Source: CAIJMU01 sp035530275
Lineage (GTDB): Bacteria > Spirochaetota > Spirochaetia > Treponematales > Rectinemataceae
Assembly: GCA_035530275.1 (NCBI GenBank)
Contig: DATKVC010000007.1
Location: forward strand, 267,100-331,099
DNA length: 64,000 bases
Direction of reading: 5' to 3'
Part shown: one piece after another, positions 61,333 to 64,000 of the stretch
How the letters are laid out: every line of letters starts with the position of its first letter
Numbering within the stretch: the first letter of the stretch is position 1
Notes under the pieces: model-generated
The model's database searches: none
What the model was told of the DNA's origin: nothing
What the model saw: the letters and a program-made list of their open reading frames with translations, nothing else
Position numbers and translations under genes: made by a program

Positions 61333-62568
61333 CTACTCCCCGAAGAGGAAGCGCGCAGGATTGACGAAGCCCATGCCTTCCTTGATCGAGTCGGGGAGGC
61401 GGGATTTCGAGAAGATGCCGAGGTACTCCGACCACGAGCTGATCCTTAGAAGGTTCATCGCGAAATCGCTGCCGAAAAGGAGCCGCTCCGCGAGCATCGC
61501 TCCAGACCTCTTCTCTTCCCTCTCCATGAGCGAGATGAGATGATCATAATACGAAGGATCGCAACCGTTGAAGGCGACGTCGGCGTAGACCCCCGGATAC
61601 TCGACCATGAGCTCGATGATAGCCTCGGTCCACTCGTGCCTCGCTCCCTGGCCGAATCGGAGGGAGTACTGCATGCCGAAATGCGCGAAGTCTATCCTGA
61701 GACTGGGATTGGCCTCGAGCCTGGGTCGCCATCGCTCGGGCGAGGTGTTGCGCCAGGACTCCTCGAGGGAGAGGGAGCGGAATCCCATGTCGTCGCAATG
61801 CGTAACGATCGGAATCCCCCGCTCCTCGCAGAAGGAAAAAAGGAAGTCGGTCTTCTCCCTCTCCTCCCCCTCCACCGGGAAGGGGTCGAAACCGAGGGGC
61901 GGATAGAGCTTGACGCCGGCGAAGGCGTTAGCCTTCCAGGAGCCGTCCCAAACTCCCATGCCGTCGAAGGCCTCGAGGGCGGCGCCAAAGCCCTTTCGAT
62001 AGCCTTCGAAGGCGGCGATGAGCAGGCTCTCGAGGGCGGCGCGATCGTGGCGCGCGGTGTTGATGCCGATGAAGGGCCTGATCGCGAGGAGCCCCTCGGG
62101 TCGCGTGCGCCGGTAGTGGGCGATGCCCTCGAGAAGATCGCGGACCTGTCGGAGGATGTCCTTCGGCGGCTGCCTATCGTACCAGAGTCCCGGATCGGCG
62201 CGCGGCGGCTCGGCGAAGTCCATCACGAGGGGCACGACGAGGACGCGATCGAATCGGAGGCCGCCTATCTTCAGGCTTCCTCCCGAATAGAGAGCCTCGG
62301 CTTCGTCGTCTTGCGAGAATTTGCCGAGAAGGTCGTCCTCCATCAGCTCGAAGATTTCGCCGGCCTGGCGTTCCATCACGGCGAGGAGGTTCCTGAGCCT
62401 TTCGCCGCCCTTCGAAAAGAAGCTCGTGAGCATGAAGTTAGGCGCGCTCAACCCCTGGTAGAGGGCCTCGAGGCCCCGATGCCGCAGCCCCTCGACGAAA
62501 TCGAGGAAGTTGGGATGTGACAATTCGAGAACGTGACAATGCGCATCGATGAAATATTTGTATGCCAT
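61333..62568 (-). CDS. Amidohydrolase-2-type metal-dependent hydrolase
   Basis: 411 residues. IDAHCHVLE at the N-terminus (HxH type), VTHCDDMGF, FAHFGMQYS, and LLFGSDFAMN with the catalytic Asp. The (beta/alpha)8 barrel of the amidohydrolase family, often decarboxylases or hydrolases. It ends nine bases from the convergent chemoreceptor. No substrate is implied by the context. Confidence 0.78.
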   Translation of the reverse strand: MAYKYFIDAHCHVLELSHPNFLDFVEGLRHRGLEALYQGLSAPNFMLTSFFSKGGERLRNLLAVMERQAGEIFELMEDDLLGKFSQDDEAEALYSGGSLKIGGLRFDRVLVVPLVMDFAEPPRADPGLWYDRQPPKDILRQVRDLLEGIAHYRRTRPEGLLAIRPFIGINTARHDRAALESLLIAAFEGYRKGFGAALEAFDGMGVWDGSWKANAFAGVKLYPPLGFDPFPVEGEEREKTDFLFSFCEERGIPIVTHCDDMGFRSLSLEESWRNTSPERWRPRLEANPSLRIDFAHFGMQYSLRFGQGARHEWTEAIIELMVEYPGVYADVAFNGCDPSYYDHLISLMEREEKRSGAMLAERLLFGSDFAMNLLRISSWSEYLGIFSKSRLPDSIKEGMGFVNPARFLFGE

Positions 62569-62620
62569 CCCTGCCTCCCACGGCTCCAGGCCCCCCTTCT
62601 GGAGGATGCCTCCGGGGAAT

Positions 62621-62626
62621 TATAGT
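62621..62626 (+). promoter_or_regulatory. -10 box six bases before the YgjV-like start
   Basis: TATAGT (62621-62626) with six bases to the ATG at 62633, no Shine-Dalgarno and a weak -35. The same leaderless geometry as in the toxin-antitoxin island. Confidence 0.4.
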
Positions 62627-62632
62627 GTGGAT

Positions 62633-63271
62633 ATGAACCCAGTCGAAGCCTTCGGCACGGCGGCCTCCGTCATCGTGGCCGTTTCACTCATGATGCGCAA
62701 CATCAAATGGCTCCGTGTCATCAACGCCGTCGGAGCCCTGGCTTTCGCAGTCTATGGAGCCGCGATCCACGCCCTGCCCGTCTTCGCCCTGAACGCCTTC
62801 ATCGTGGCGATAGATCTCTGGTATCTCGCGCGGATGCGGGCCACCCGCGACACCTTCGGCGTCATCCAGGGCGATCCGACCAATTGGAGCTACCTCGACC
62901 AGTTCCTCGCCTTTTACGGCAAGGACATCGCCCGCTACGCCCCGGGTTTCGCCCTCGACAGGGCCGGGGGCTGGAAGGCGGAGTTCATCATCCGCGACAT
63001 GGTCCCCGTGTCCCTCGTCGTGTGGCGACCCCTGACCGGAGGCGAGGTCGAGATTGGCCTCGACTACGCCGTCCCGAGCCACCGGGACTTCCGCAGCGCC
63101 GAGTACTACTTCCGCAAGGCCGCGGAGACCATCGCGAAGGGACAGGAGCTCTCCTTCGTCGAGTGGAGCTCCGTTCCGGAGCATGAGCGCTATCTCCAGC
63201 GCGTGGGCTTCGTCGCGGGAGGAAAGGACGGGAGCGGACGCGTCGAGTACCGGAAGACCGTCAGGGGTTGA
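62633..63271 (+). CDS. YgjV-like membrane protein with soluble C-terminal domain
   Basis: 212 residues. Residues about 1-75 form three helices (VEAFGTAASVIVAVSLMMRNIKWLRVINAVGALAFAVYG) as in YgjV/inner-membrane proteins of unknown function. Residues about 90-212 form an acetyltransferase-like soluble part (FLAFYGKDIARYAPGF, YFRKAAETIAKGQELSF). Divergent from the amidohydrolase gene, with only 64 bp between. Confidence 0.65.
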   Translation: MNPVEAFGTAASVIVAVSLMMRNIKWLRVINAVGALAFAVYGAAIHALPVFALNAFIVAIDLWYLARMRATRDTFGVIQGDPTNWSYLDQFLAFYGKDIARYAPGFALDRAGGWKAEFIIRDMVPVSLVVWRPLTGGEVEIGLDYAVPSHRDFRSAEYYFRKAAETIAKGQELSFVEWSSVPEHERYLQRVGFVAGGKDGSGRVEYRKTVRG

Positions 63272-63387
63272 AGCCGATCCACTTAGAGAGGAAGGCACCT
63301 TAGGACCACCGCCTAAGTAAAGTTGATTTGACAGAATTCGACCGCGTGTCAATAATCCAACATCGGCGCTTTTTCGAATGGTTGATT

Positions 63388-63416
63388 TTGACAGTTATTG
63401 CTCATTGGTGTATGAT
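63388..63416 (+). promoter_or_regulatory. Consensus promoter of the HTH/methyltransferase pair
   Basis: TTGACA (63388-63393), exactly 17 bp, TATGAT (63411-63416), seven bases, ATG 63424. No Shine-Dalgarno for that ATG. GTTGATTTGACAG-type sequence occurs near 63325 and again near 63382, possible operator repeats. Confidence 0.75.
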
Positions 63417-63423
63417 CCTGACA

Positions 63424-63606
63424 ATGGGAAGCGATAGCGACAACATCATGACTCTCCAGGATCTCGCTATTTACCTCAAGATTCCTATGTCCTCACTCTA
63501 TAAGATCGTAAGGGAGGGCAATATCCCGGCCCAGAAAATCGGGAAGCACTGGCGCTTCGACAGGAAGGCCATCGATGCCTGGATGTCAAATGGTATATTG
63601 CGATGA
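63424..63606 (+). CDS. Small HTH (excisionase/MerR-like) DNA-binding protein
   Basis: 60 residues. TLQDLAIYLKIPMSSLYKIVREGNIPAQKIGKHWRF is the HTH_17/excisionase fold. It may start at 63424 (leaderless) or at ATG 63448. It precedes a DNA methyltransferase by ten bases and could act as its controller or as an element-encoded excisionase. AT-richer than the rest of the window. Confidence 0.82.
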   Translation: MGSDSDNIMTLQDLAIYLKIPMSSLYKIVREGNIPAQKIGKHWRFDRKAIDAWMSNGILR

Positions 63607-63616
63607 AGGACAGGGG

Positions 63617-64000
63617 ATGAGTATGGGTGGGGGCAAGCGTGGTCGGCCACGCATTGCAGATAGGGCTACTCCTAGGAAAAAGGTCTACGCGATAGACCTT
63701 TTCTGCGGTGCGGGAGGTCTGACAAAAGGTCTCGAGACGGCAGGACTCAAGGTGCGGCTTGGCATCGACATTGACAGGGAATGCGAGTACCCATACTCCC
63801 AAAATACGGCAGCACAGTTCATGCATGCTTCCGTGGATAAAGTCGCTGGGCGAAATCTAGAACCATACTACCGTAAAAACGGAATTCGCTTGCTGGCAGG
63901 TTGCGCGCCTTGCCAGACATTCTCCTCATACAACCAGAAGGCCGACAAGAACGACCGGAGGTGGTGGCTATTGCTGGAATTCGCCCGGCTTGTTCGCGAG
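63617..64000 (+). CDS. C5 cytosine-specific DNA methyltransferase, 3' end outside window
   Basis: The frame opens at ATG 63617 behind GGACAGGGG and runs off the right edge. Motif I is AIDLFCGAGGLTKGLE for S-adenosylmethionine binding. Motif IV is GCAPCQTFSS, with the catalytic cysteine near residue 99. A Lys/Arg-rich N-terminal 25 residues precede motif I. Probably the modification half of a restriction-modification system or an orphan methyltransferase. The restriction gene, if any, lies to the right. Confidence 0.9.
   Translation, partial: MSMGGGKRGRPRIADRATPRKKVYAIDLFCGAGGLTKGLETAGLKVRLGIDIDRECEYPYSQNTAAQFMHASVDKVAGRNLEPYYRKNGIRLLAGCAPCQTFSSYNQKADKNDRRWWLLLEFARLVRE

Overview
The window looks like chromosomal DNA of a GC-rich, probably anaerobic Spirochaetota bacterium. 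Pointers are a spirochaete/mitochondrial-type EF-G (AHIDSGKTT P-loop variant), Cache-type chemoreceptors and kinases, outer-membrane-type proteins ending in aromatic or hydrophobic residues, an Ech-type [NiFe] hydrogenase beside a tungsten-type aldehyde:ferredoxin oxidoreductase, and many sugar-uptake genes. No rRNA, tRNA, CRISPR array or transposase was recognised. The taxonomic call is an inference from gene content.

Layout. 1-2.8 kb: acyl-CoA carboxylase (carboxyltransferase, cut by the left edge, then biotin carboxylase/carrier). 2.8-11.7 kb: tandem repeats, an SDR, DoxX, a Cache-PAS-HisKA_2 kinase with a STAS/zinc-ribbon protein, a five-bladed-propeller glycosidase and two envelope proteins. 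11.8-15.3 kb: fusA with a strong promoter, tandem hairpins in its leader and 28-bp repeats across its stop codon, then a RecA-like ATPase whose last 36 bp are duplicated. 15.3-22.5 kb: exported proteins (a 5'-nucleotidase and a cysteine-hydrolase fold without its cysteine), a chemoreceptor, and a PadR-MFS pair. 22.6-30.2 kb: sugar ABC transporter, GH1 and GH20 enzymes and a divergent-type ROK repressor gene with a perfect operator.

30.5-33.4 kb is an island of four toxin-antitoxin modules, one with an amber-interrupted toxin. Several of its genes have a sigma-70 promoter placed so that transcription would begin at the start codon. 33.4-33.7 kb is a non-coding stretch with four palindromes at exact 22-bp spacing and an orphan terminator. 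35.0-41.1 kb is a seven-gene operon: a DUF6282 hydrolase, a 4-oxalomesaconate hydratase-like and a carboxy-hydroxy-oxoadipate aldolase-like enzyme, a full tripartite tricarboxylate transporter and a GntR/FCD regulator. It lacks any ring-cleavage gene. 41.2-46.9 kb: beta-mannosidase, then a periplasmic binding lipoprotein overlapping a sensor kinase.

47.2-56.3 kb is the energy-metabolism block: hsp20 behind a sigma-54-type promoter and a Shine-Dalgarno-masking hairpin, an AOR, echABCDEF with translationally coupled starts, then hypA and hypB. Together these could oxidise aldehydes to reduced ferredoxin and couple its re-oxidation to H2 formation and ion pumping. 56.3-63.3 kb: TatD, TcdA and an aminotransferase in one overlapping run, a Cache chemoreceptor, an amidohydrolase and a YgjV-like protein. 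At the right edge an AT-richer segment starts with a small HTH protein and a truncated C5 cytosine methyltransferase, the likely start of a restriction-modification or mobile region.
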